From contig CAAFZP010000014.1 of NCBI GenBank assembly GCA_900767585.1, positions 1-21,931 on the forward strand: 21,931 nucleotides of DNA, written 5' to 3'. Below are positions 15,310 to 21,931 of the stretch, piece after piece. How positions within the stretch are numbered: the stretch's first letter is position 1; every line of letters begins with the position of its first letter. A program made the translations under genes and the position numbers. Below the pieces are notes generated by a model that did not search any database, was not told the DNA's origin, and saw nothing but the letters and a program-made list of their open reading frames with translations. Source of the stretch: Lachnospiraceae bacterium (GTDB lineage Bacteria > Bacillota > Clostridia > Lachnospirales > Lachnospiraceae).

Positions 15310-15879
15310 ATTATTCAATAATACCTGACCGACACCATCCACTGCAGCTATCGCTTTCTCCATCAGCGCGACCGGATCCTGTTCCACACGCCCGCGTATC
15401 CATTCAACTGCATTTTCCGAAAGCATCTTCGCAAGTATATAAGATGTATCCTTGATTGCCTGTTCCTTGTATGTGATGTCCGGATTTTGCACCATCTCTT
15501 TTTCTGCGTATGCCTGCACGCTCCGGTAGATGGAACCATAACTGATCTCTAACAGCTGATCGCCGAACGCATCGCGCCCCATTGACTGATAGAGGTTTCT
15601 TATAAAGTTCTCGTTCTTCTTACCATACTGTCCCATGAAACGCAGGTTGCTCTTCCACGAGTTCTCCAGATTGTCCTCATCCAAGACAAATAATTTCTTC
15701 GCCTTTGTGACGACGATCTCCTCCAACAATGCATAGATATCCTGATAGTGATAGTAAAATGTATTTCTTGTGATCCCGATATAGTCGGTTACCTTTTTTA
15801 CAGTAATCTTGTCGATTGGCATCTGTTTGGAAAGCTCAATAAATCCATCCATGATCGCCTGCTTTGTAAATTTGGACAT
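15280..15879 (-). CDS. TetR/AcrR-family regulator, DhaS-like
   Basis: A 199-residue repressor-type protein. The N-terminal helix-turn-helix is ITVKKVTDYIGITRNTFYYHYQDIYALL (about residues 24-51), followed by an all-helical ligand-binding and dimer domain like that of the DhaS-type TetR_C group. It precedes the dehydrogenase gene on the same strand and is the only DNA-binding regulator inside the lipid/polyketide-like cluster, so it probably controls the dehydrogenase and perhaps the promoter at 13943-13971. Its ligand is unknown; an acyl or polyketide intermediate would be usual for such placement. GGAAGGAAG precedes the ATG. Confidence 0.92.
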   Translation of the reverse strand: MSKFTKQAIMDGFIELSKQMPIDKITVKKVTDYIGITRNTFYYHYQDIYALLEEIVVTKAKKLFVLDEDNLENSWKSNLRFMGQYGKKNENFIRNLYQSMGRDAFGDQLLEISYGSIYRSVQAYAEKEMVQNPDITYKEQAIKDTSYILAKMLSENAVEWIRGRVEQDPVALMEKAIAAVDGVGQVLLNNLNQIIPSGK

Positions 15880-15941
15880 GCCATCTTCCTTCCTGTTTAA
15901 CCCATATCCTCAAAAATGTAACCCGTTTTTACTCCGGACTT

Positions 15942-16688
15942 CTACATCCGCTTTTCTTCTCCCAAATACGCCTCACACTGCCTGCGTGCGAATTCCTGCA
16001 GTGCTTCACCATACTCTAACCGCATTCTGCACAGTTCCCGTTTTGCTTCCTGCACATAGGCAATGTACGCTTCCCGATCTGCAAACTTCCGCTTGCCGAA
16101 AAGCACCGCCTGCATATAGCCTGCAACATCGTCTTCCTTCAAAAATGCACGCAGGGCAAAATCCCAGCGTTCGTACCATGCTTCTGTCCCGATTTCCCCG
16201 CCGGTCAGCAGATCCTCCGCCTTCAGAAAACGTGGCACTGCCGCAAGCAGCTTCGCAATCCCAGCCTCGCGGTCGCCATCAAGTGCCAAAATCTCCAGAT
16301 TGCCGCAATCGTCAAACGCGCCATTGCCAAGCCTAAGGTCAGCAAATCCATCCATTCCCTCTGCCACTACCTCGGTCAGATGCTCACAGCGTGCAAACGC
16401 ATAGTCATCAAGGAAACGTAAATTTCTCCCAAGCCGCACCTGCTTTAAGTTCTTCTTCTCATAGCATGCCTTTTTGCCAAGCTCCGAAACCGGAAGGATG
16501 CGCGTATAGCTTCTTCCTTGTATATCAAACAGCGTAACCGGAAGCTCATCCGGAATGACCAGGACTTCCATATCACTGTCGATATGCTCGATCCGGATGC
16601 GGTCACCGTCCAGCATTGCCAACCCCTTTTTTATCAAGCATGTAAATGAATTTTCCTCATAAAGGCAGCTAAATTCATCCTGCGTCAT
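15942..16688 (-). CDS. BspA-type leucine-rich repeat protein, no signal peptide
   Basis: A 248-residue soluble protein. The middle part has the LRR_5/BspA-like pattern, for example LKQVRLGRNLRFLDDYAFARCEHLTEVVAEG and then LRLGNGAFDDCGNLEILALDG, so I assign about three repeats between residues 65 and 150. The C-terminal third is helical and charged and matches nothing I know. There is no signal peptide or membrane helix, unlike most BspA-type surface proteins. The ATG at 16688 follows GAGGAG by about 7 bases; an in-frame ATG at 16709 lacks a site. It lies 31 bp after the sensor-poor histidine kinase gene, so it is likely in that operon. Confidence 0.82.
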   Translation of the reverse strand: MTQDEFSCLYEENSFTCLIKKGLAMLDGDRIRIEHIDSDMEVLVIPDELPVTLFDIQGRSYTRILPVSELGKKACYEKKNLKQVRLGRNLRFLDDYAFARCEHLTEVVAEGMDGFADLRLGNGAFDDCGNLEILALDGDREAGIAKLLAAVPRFLKAEDLLTGGEIGTEAWYERWDFALRAFLKEDDVAGYMQAVLFGKRKFADREAYIAYVQEAKRELCRMRLEYGEALQEFARRQCEAYLGEEKRM

Positions 16689-16719
16689 AGTTTTTCTCCT
16701 CATTTCCAATCATCGTGAA

Positions 16720-17433
16720 TTACCCGCAAAGCGAAGAATCCTTATCTTCCATACAGAGGCTGCAAGTAACCTCCATCGTATCGCCGGCGTCCACATACCG
16801 GATTGTACCACCATTTTCATTGATAATCTGCTGGATGATCTGCGTTCCATACCCATGTGAACTGCGATCTGCCTTTGTCGTCTGATATCCCAGTCCCATT
16901 TCATTCGCATGCAGCTTCTGTCCGCTGCTTTTTGAATTACACAGTTTCAATTCCAGCATCTGCGCCGCAGGATTTTCTGCAATCGCAACCTGTATCTGTC
17001 TGTCTTCTGTCTGTACGCAGGCTTCAATCGCATTGTCCAGCAGATTCATCATCAGACTAACCAGCGACATTTCATCCATACGCAGATTCCCGGTCAGTTT
17101 TCCTTGTACATCACATACAATCTGTTTTTGTTCCGCTTCCTGTATTTTCTTCTGCAATACAAGTTCCAGCAGTTGCCCATGCGTAACCGTTCCCATATTT
17201 TCTTGCATAATCTGTACGAGCCACCGGTACTTTTTTAATTCATGATTCATCTGACGGTATGACTGGTTCTGTTTTGCTACATCGGCATATTGCTTCTGCA
17301 TCTGCACGATACTTTGCTCCAGTCGTTCACACTCTGCCTTTGCCCGCTGTCGTTCCCGGTAATAATGCATCTGCACAAAGGAAACCCCTGCAACCAGCAG
17401 GATAAGAAGCAAAATCCCCACTGCTTTTTCCAT
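16720..17433 (-). CDS. Short AgrC/HPK10-type histidine kinase
   Basis: A 237-residue kinase with a single N-terminal membrane helix (about 4-22), a coiled coil (about 25-60) and a GHKL catalytic core. NHELKKYRWL holds the phospho-acceptor His; NLLDNAIEAC is the N box; NSKSS, QTTKADRSSHGYG and IIQQIINENGG are the lid and G-box residues of AgrC-type kinases. It lacks the six-helix sensor that normally heads this family, so it is about half the usual length. It follows the LytTR regulator by 13 bp. The membrane protein at 18281-19462 has the missing sensor but a dead kinase, so the two may work as one receptor. Confidence 0.88.
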   Translation of the reverse strand: MEKAVGILLLILLVAGVSFVQMHYYRERQRAKAECERLEQSIVQMQKQYADVAKQNQSYRQMNHELKKYRWLVQIMQENMGTVTHGQLLELVLQKKIQEAEQKQIVCDVQGKLTGNLRMDEMSLVSLMMNLLDNAIEACVQTEDRQIQVAIAENPAAQMLELKLCNSKSSGQKLHANEMGLGYQTTKADRSSHGYGTQIIQQIINENGGTIRYVDAGDTMEVTCSLCMEDKDSSLCG

Positions 17434-17446
17434 TCGTCATTCTCCC

Positions 17447-18160
17447 TTATATATGCTGCTCAATCAACCGCATATACTGCTCATGAAACTGGCTTCGGTA
17501 GGTACGTCCAATTGGCAGTTCGACTCCGGATATCAGTCTGACCGTTTCCCGTTTGCATACCTGAATAAAATTATAATTTACGATATATCCACCATGGCAT
17601 CTTAAGAAATTTCTTCCAAGCTGATTTGTAATTTTGGACAAAGACTGATAACAACAATGCTCCTGCTCGGTTGTATGCAAAATCACCTTGCGTTCCTGCC
17701 GCTCAATATAGACGATATCGTTTTGCCGCAAATATACGGTTTTACCATTCTCCCGCAACTCGCAAACATCATGTTTTACTTGATCCCGGTATACCTGCAA
17801 TGCCTTTTCCATTGCGCGCGGAAGCATTTTTTCCATATTTTCTTTTAAAACAAAATAGCAATGGATGGTATCATACACTTCCGGCGCAAATTCAAGCACC
17901 CATGTCAGATAAATAACCTGGCACACCGGAAGCTTCTGATTGATTTCACGACTCAGAGCAATCCCGTCAAAGTTCTGACCTGTATATTCGATATCCATTA
18001 TTGCAATGTCACATGCGGCGTCTCCTACTTCCAGCAGTAACCGCAGTTCCTGCGGTGTAACAATTGTAATATCCGCTTCATTTACCGACTCACAGGCAAG
18101 TAAGACCTTTTTTGCACGTTCTGCATCCTTCTGTTCATCATCACATATTATAATATTCAT
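17447..18160 (-). CDS. LytTR-family response regulator (AgrA/LytR-like)
   Basis: A 237-residue regulator. The receiver (about 1-120) has Asp7/Asp8 and phospho-acceptor Asp56 in IAIMDIEY; the LytTR DNA-binding domain (about 135-237) shows VYLRQNDIVYIERQERKVILHT, FLRCHGGYIVNYNFI and the closing LPIGRTYR. It would be phosphorylated by the short kinase encoded next and bind paired direct repeats in promoters. The ribosome binding site is weak (GGAACGG). A 120-bp gap containing small palindromic repeats separates it from the membrane protein gene upstream. Confidence 0.93.
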   Translation of the reverse strand: MNIIICDDEQKDAERAKKVLLACESVNEADITIVTPQELRLLLEVGDAACDIAIMDIEYTGQNFDGIALSREINQKLPVCQVIYLTWVLEFAPEVYDTIHCYFVLKENMEKMLPRAMEKALQVYRDQVKHDVCELRENGKTVYLRQNDIVYIERQERKVILHTTEQEHCCYQSLSKITNQLGRNFLRCHGGYIVNYNFIQVCKRETVRLISGVELPIGRTYRSQFHEQYMRLIEQHI

Positions 18161-18195
18161 AGCAACCGTTCCAATTCATTTTTCTTATGCAACAC

Positions 18196-18287
18196 ATGTC
18201 ACCACGCATCAGCGTGCTTCATTATATCTTATGTCACCACGCGCCAGCGTGATGACCTGCGCACGCATCAGCGTGCTTCATTATATC
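18196..18287. repeat. Cluster of REP-like palindromic repeats
   Basis: Three CACGC-n4-GCGTG hairpins occur in 92 bp: CACGCATCAGCGTG at 18203-18216 and 18262-18275, and CACGCGCCAGCGTG at 18236-18249. The first and third are identical over 26 bases, running on into CTTCATTATATC; the first and second share ATGTCACCACGC. The last copy covers the stop codon of the membrane protein gene. Related sequence occurs at 12039-12060 and, more weakly, near 6450. Confidence 0.8.
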
Positions 18288-19462
18288 ATATTTTCTGCCT
18301 GATCCGGAAGCAGCACACAAATCTGTTGTTCCCTTCCGTTTTTCCGCAGTTGTTTACTGCCATCATATTTCCTGATCAGTGCATCTGCAAGTGCCTGTTT
18401 TTTTCTGTGTAATATGCGTTTTCCTGTCATATAATCGACATCCAGAAACAAGCTTCCCTTTCTCTGCCGCACCGTAAGCTGCACAAACGCATCCGTGTCT
18501 GTCGACGCCTGTGCAAATGCAATTTCCAACATCGCATCGATGATTACCGTCACATCCAGATCTGCCATATTGGACATGTGTAATGGCTCTACGACTGCAT
18601 CAAACAAAAGCGTTCGTTCCTGCGCACGCTTCGTATAATCAGCCACCACTGCGTCCAGTGTAACATTTCCACTCAGCGTCTGTCCATAGACAAACGGTTC
18701 TTCTACCAGTCGTTCATAATGGCGTTCACTCTCCGCCAGCATCTGCACCAGCATCTGCTGTTCTTTTTTCTGCCATCTGGATTCCGACCGGTTATAGACA
18801 TACGGAACATAATTACACAAAATCACAATTCCTACGATCCACACCATATACATGGCAATAAAATTACTGATTTCCACATCGCCCTGTCGTATCCGGTCAA
18901 TCAGCTTCCAGCGCGAAGCAAGGGATACATATGCAATCAGAATATACCCGATCATGATATTCCGATACAAATGTCCATCCCCGGCATATTCCTTTCGGAA
19001 AATAAATTTCAGAACAAGTGCGGATAGAAAAAAGCTCAAGTTCATCAATCCCAAAATCAAAAAGTTCGTAACAGATATCGGAAGCGGACGAAATCCGACG
19101 ATATTCATCTGATACTCCTGCAGCCTCGGAAATGGCAGTGCCATCATTGAAAAAAACAGACTTCCAACACCCTGCTGTAACACAACGATGCAGAAGTTTC
19201 TCCATAGATTTCCCTCATTATTCACGGCAACGATCGTCATCATGACTGCAATCTCCACGAGTCCCGCCGGAAACCACGCGATCTCGCCGTGGTAACTCAT
19301 CAAAAACTCATACAGTTCAAAATATACCGTTATCACAACCCACATGCCTGCATGAAACAGAAACGATCTCGGTTTCCGTTTCAGCAGGAACATGGAGCTT
19401 AAAAACAGCCACAATCCGGTTACAAGCCCTAACATAACAAGCTTATAAACATTCTCCGTCAT
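18281..19462 (-). CDS. Six-helix AgrC-like sensor with degenerate kinase
   Basis: A 393-residue protein with about six membrane helices (1-225), laid out as the sensor of AgrC/BlpH-type peptide receptors. The cytoplasmic part keeps the linker typical of the family (LSGNVTLDAVVADYTKRAQE), but the catalytic residues are gone: no His-(Asp/Glu) box is seen, the N box reads AMLEIAFAQA instead of NLLDNAIEA, and no glycine-rich lid is present. It is therefore a probable pseudokinase. It starts 13 bp after the dapL stop with a weak binding site, so it may be read from the dapL transcript. A partner role for the short kinase at 16720-17433 is inference. Confidence 0.8.
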   Translation of the reverse strand: MTENVYKLVMLGLVTGLWLFLSSMFLLKRKPRSFLFHAGMWVVITVYFELYEFLMSYHGEIAWFPAGLVEIAVMMTIVAVNNEGNLWRNFCIVVLQQGVGSLFFSMMALPFPRLQEYQMNIVGFRPLPISVTNFLILGLMNLSFFLSALVLKFIFRKEYAGDGHLYRNIMIGYILIAYVSLASRWKLIDRIRQGDVEISNFIAMYMVWIVGIVILCNYVPYVYNRSESRWQKKEQQMLVQMLAESERHYERLVEEPFVYGQTLSGNVTLDAVVADYTKRAQERTLLFDAVVEPLHMSNMADLDVTVIIDAMLEIAFAQASTDTDAFVQLTVRQRKGSLFLDVDYMTGKRILHRKKQALADALIRKYDGSKQLRKNGREQQICVLLPDQAENMI

Positions 19463-19474
19463 ATCAACAACCTG

Positions 19475-20692
19475 TTACAGCGCCTTCATCCGGTCGATTG
19501 CCTTGACTGTATTCTCATAGGTTCCAAATGCAGTCAGACGGAAATATCCTTCGCCGCTTGGTCCGAATCCCGAACCCGGTGTACCAACGACATTTGCCTT
19601 CTCCAACAGATAATCGAAAAACTCCCAGGAACTCATGCCATCCGGTGTCTTCAGCCAGATATATGGTGCATTCACACCACCGGATACCGAATATCCGGCA
19701 CTCTTCAATCCGTCAAAGATATACTTTGCATTTTTCATGTAGTATGCAATCTGCTCACCGGTCTGCTTCTTTCCTGCCTCTGAGTACACAGCTTCTCCGG
19801 CTGCCTGCACGATGTAAGGAGCACCGTTGTATTTGGTTCCGTGACGTCTTGCCCAAAGAGGATTTAAGGCAACACCATCTGCGGATTTTAACTCTTTTGG
19901 AATCACTGTAAACCCAAGTCTTGTTCCGGTAAATCCTGCGTTCTTCGAGAAGCTTCGAAGTTCAATCGCACAGGTCTTCGCACCGTCACACTCATAGATG
20001 GTATGCGGTACATCTGCCTCACTGATATATGCCTCATATGCAGCATCGTAGATGATCACTGCATGCTTTTCGTTCGCATAGTCCACCCATTTCTGCAGCT
20101 GATCCTTCGTAATCGTTGCACCGGTCGGATTGTTCGGGAAGCACAGATAGATGATATCCGGTGTCTCCTCCGGAAGCTCCGGGGCGAATCCGTTTTCTTC
20201 CTTACATGGCATGTAAATCACATCGCTCCAAAGTCCGGTTGCTGCATCATACGTTCCGGTTCTTCCTGCCATAACATTGGAATCTACATAAACCGGATAT
20301 ACCGGATCACAGACAGCGATCTTATTGTCAAGGGAAAAGATCTCCTGAATATTTCCGGAATCACATTTTGCGCCATCGCTGACAAATACTTCGTCGATTG
20401 CGATATCGACACCGCGCGCATTGTAATCATTCTTCACGATTGCACTACGCAGAAATTCATAGCCAAGATCCGGTGCATAGCCCTTAAATGTCTCCTGCAC
20501 GCCCATCTCGGATACTGCCTCATGCAGACGGTCGATGATTGCCGGTGCGAGTGGCTGGGTTACATCCCCGATACCAAGACGGATGATCTCCTTGTCAGGA
20601 TTTGCCTCCTGATATGCACGTACTTTCTTGCCGATGGTTGAGAAGAGGTAGCTTCCCGGAAGTTTCAAATAGTTGTCGTTTACTTTAAACAT
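19475..20692 (-). CDS. dapL: LL-diaminopimelate aminotransferase
   Basis: A 405-residue fold-type I PLP enzyme that converts tetrahydrodipicolinate and glutamate directly to LL-2,6-diaminopimelate, bypassing the acyl-blocked steps of lysine and peptidoglycan precursor synthesis. The start FKVNDNYLKLPGSYLFSTIGKK and the segments RLGIGDVTQPL, FPNNPTGA, YDAAYEAYI and RSFSKNAGFTGTRLG (PLP Lys250) are characteristic of DapL. Length is normal. AGGAGG precedes the ATG by about 8 bases. dapF, the next enzyme of the pathway, lies directly upstream, and a long foldback in the leader ends 42-49 bp before the start. Confidence 0.96.
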   Translation of the reverse strand: MFKVNDNYLKLPGSYLFSTIGKKVRAYQEANPDKEIIRLGIGDVTQPLAPAIIDRLHEAVSEMGVQETFKGYAPDLGYEFLRSAIVKNDYNARGVDIAIDEVFVSDGAKCDSGNIQEIFSLDNKIAVCDPVYPVYVDSNVMAGRTGTYDAATGLWSDVIYMPCKEENGFAPELPEETPDIIYLCFPNNPTGATITKDQLQKWVDYANEKHAVIIYDAAYEAYISEADVPHTIYECDGAKTCAIELRSFSKNAGFTGTRLGFTVIPKELKSADGVALNPLWARRHGTKYNGAPYIVQAAGEAVYSEAGKKQTGEQIAYYMKNAKYIFDGLKSAGYSVSGGVNAPYIWLKTPDGMSSWEFFDYLLEKANVVGTPGSGFGPSGEGYFRLTAFGTYENTVKAIDRMKAL

Positions 20693-20734
20693 GTCTTTTT
20701 CCTCCTAAATTGTACAATATACATATTCTTATAC

Positions 20735-20883
20735 GAGTTGCCCGGATTATACAATTCTCCGCAGACGCGCTCTCGCTCAGTTCAACACGCAGTGGTACTA
20801 AACTCGTGCCAGGCAAGCCGGCACTCATTAAGTACCAGCGTGTTTCAATGGTCTGCTTGAGAATTGTATAATCCGGTCACCTC
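20735..20883 (-). other. Long foldback in the dapL leader
   Basis: A perfect 18-bp inverted repeat, CCGGATTATACAATTCTC (20742-20759) and its complement (20859-20876), encloses further matching blocks: GCAGAC, AACACGC, TGGTACT and GTGCC, ending in the loop AGGCAAGCC. Outside it the stem runs on through TTGC opposite TCAC to GAG/CTC. It lies between the putative promoter and dapL, so it would be in the 5' leader RNA. I do not see lysine-riboswitch or T-box core motifs. The rest of this 310-bp gap is AT-rich, with ATTGTACAAT at 20709-20718 and no reading frame. Confidence 0.8.
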
Positions 20884-20931
20884 TATTAACATTTTCTCTA
20901 ATATAATATTTTAAATTTTTAATCCGTCTCC

Positions 20932-20959
20932 ATTATATTCTATGCGATTTTGCAAACAA
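20932..20959 (-). promoter_or_regulatory. Putative dapL promoter
   Basis: On the minus strand, -10 TATAAT (20932-20937) with TTGTTT (20954-20959) 16 bases upstream, followed by AT-rich sequence. It would start a leader of about 230 bases containing the long foldback. The palindrome GGATTATAATCC at 20991-21002, directly after the dapF stop, could weakly separate the two genes. Confidence 0.45.
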
Positions 20960-21002
20960 AATATATGTTTTCGTAAACTCTGCCTTGTCTGGATTATAAT
21001 CC

Positions 21003-21866
21003 CTATACTTCAATTTCTCCGTCGAAGACGACCTTGGCAGGGCCTGTCATGTAGATGATATTCGCGTCGCGGTCCCAGCGGATGATAAGCTCGCCGCCAA
21101 GCAGCTTTACTGTCACTTCATCTTCTGTCCTGCCATTTAAGATGCAGGCAACAGCGGTTGCACATGTACCGGTTCCACAGGCAAGTGTCTCGCCGGTTCC
21201 ACGTTCCCACACACGCATCTTCGCATACGTCGGGCTGACCAACTCGACAAACTCTGCATTGACACGGTTCGGGAAGATCGGATTGTTCTCAAACAGCGGT
21301 CCTACTTTCTCCAACGGGAAGTTCTCAACATCATCCACGAAGCTTACGCAATGTGGATTGCCCATCGATACGCAGGTAATGCGGTATTCTTTTCCATCTA
21401 CCGTAATCGGATAATCTTTCACGAGATCCCCCGCATCTGGAAGCTTCACCGGAACATCCTCCGGGGTAAGAATCGGAGCGCCCATATTTACCCGCACAAG
21501 CTTTACCGTCTTGCGTCCGTTCTTCTCCTCATCGCCAAGTGTAAACTCCAGATATTTGATACCCGCCAGTGTCTCAATCGACACAGACGTTTTATCCGTC
21601 AGTCCATAATCATACACATACTTTCCGACACAGCGGATGCCATTTCCACACATCTCACTCTGTGTGCCATCTGCATTGTACATATCCATCTTGAAATCCG
21701 CCACGTCCGACGGCTTGATCAGTATAAGCCCATCCGAGCCAATCCCGAAATGCCGGTCTGATACCCGCACTGCAAGCTCCGACGGATGCTCTACTTTTTC
21801 CTCGAAACAATTGACATAGACATAGTCATTGCCAAGTCCTTCCATCTTCGTAAAATGAAGACGCAT
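21003..21866 (-). CDS. dapF: Diaminopimelate epimerase
   Basis: A 287-residue PLP-independent epimerase that converts LL- to meso-diaminopimelate for lysine and peptidoglycan. FTKMEGLGNDYVYVN begins the protein; the two catalytic cysteines are Cys73 in EMCGNGIRC and Cys230 in LACGTGTC, at matching positions in the two pseudo-symmetric halves. The reading frame is open to a TTG at 21920, but the ATG at 21866 has GGAAGGTGA just upstream and gives the usual family start. It pairs with dapL next door, which makes its substrate. The promoter is probably beyond or at the window edge. Confidence 0.96.
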   Translation of the reverse strand: MRLHFTKMEGLGNDYVYVNCFEEKVEHPSELAVRVSDRHFGIGSDGLILIKPSDVADFKMDMYNADGTQSEMCGNGIRCVGKYVYDYGLTDKTSVSIETLAGIKYLEFTLGDEEKNGRKTVKLVRVNMGAPILTPEDVPVKLPDAGDLVKDYPITVDGKEYRITCVSMGNPHCVSFVDDVENFPLEKVGPLFENNPIFPNRVNAEFVELVSPTYAKMRVWERGTGETLACGTGTCATAVACILNGRTEDEVTVKLLGGELIIRWDRDANIIYMTGPAKVVFDGEIEV

Positions 21867-21931
21867 ATGCTCACCTTCCATCTTTTTTTCGTTTATTTTA
21901 TATTTTACTCGTTTTTCCAAACTAAACCACT

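Noticed and set aside
18196..18287. CRISPR array
   Set aside because: Units are hairpins with unequal spacing, there are only two full copies, and no cas genes are present.
20003..20641. 212-codon plus-strand open frame opposite dapL
   Set aside because: It is antisense to a clear dapL gene, its translation looks like no protein family, and no promoter or binding site supports it.
20735..20883. Lysine riboswitch or T-box before dapL
   Set aside because: AGAGGTG at the 5' side recalls the lysine riboswitch start, but the other core motifs and the T-box sequence AGGGTGG are not seen.

Overview
The window reads as about 22 kb of chromosome from an anaerobic, moderately AT-rich Firmicute, most likely a gut or rumen Lachnospiraceae (Roseburia/Butyrivibrio/Lachnospira/Coprococcus-like). 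The grounds are strong AGGAGG-type ribosome binding sites, the LL-diaminopimelate aminotransferase (DapL) lysine route next to dapF, AgrC/LytTR-type signalling, a BspA-type leucine-rich repeat protein and a C39-like surface protein. Genus is inference. Every gene I can support lies on the minus strand, so transcription runs from high to low coordinates.

From right to left along transcription: dapF and dapL (21866-19475) for meso-DAP/lysine, with a long foldback structure in the dapL leader. Next is an Agr-like signalling group (19462-15942): a six-helix membrane protein with a degenerate kinase domain, a LytTR response regulator, a short histidine kinase with almost no sensor, and an LRR protein. 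Then comes a lipid/polyketide-like accessory cluster (15879-8090): a TetR regulator, a structured 170-bp leader, a sn-glycerol-1-phosphate dehydrogenase-like enzyme with its own terminator, then from a new promoter a CX2CX2CX7C flavoprotein, a PlsC-like acyltransferase, an acyl carrier protein, a two-domain ketosynthase, a 293-bp foldback element, FabG and FabZ.

The ketosynthase is the highlight. Its first half has the complete Cys-His-Lys-His active site. Its second half is a ketosynthase fold in which the Cys is replaced by Gln and the other catalytic residues are lost, as in chain-length factors (KS-beta) of type II polyketide synthases. With ACP, ketoreductase and dehydratase but no enoyl reductase, fabH or fabD in the window, the set matches the core of a highly reducing type II PKS that makes polyene-type acyl chains. 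The PlsC-like enzyme could move the chain onto a glycerol or other acceptor. The product is unknown.

Left of this lie an SLC13/ArsB-type anion permease, a ROK-family sugar kinase lacking the usual zinc site, and a NUDIX hydrolase. An OmpR-type two-component system follows; its kinase gene overlaps a gene for an unrecognised membrane-anchored extracytoplasmic protein, and a membrane-anchored C39-like cysteine peptidase comes next. The first 300 bp hold two near-consensus tandem promoters facing left, followed by a boxA-like leader; they look like the promoter region of an rRNA operon whose genes lie outside the window.

Three long multi-branched foldback structures (9305-9597, 15136-15309, 20735-20883) each end 28-49 bp upstream of a start codon and are not explained by the coding genes.
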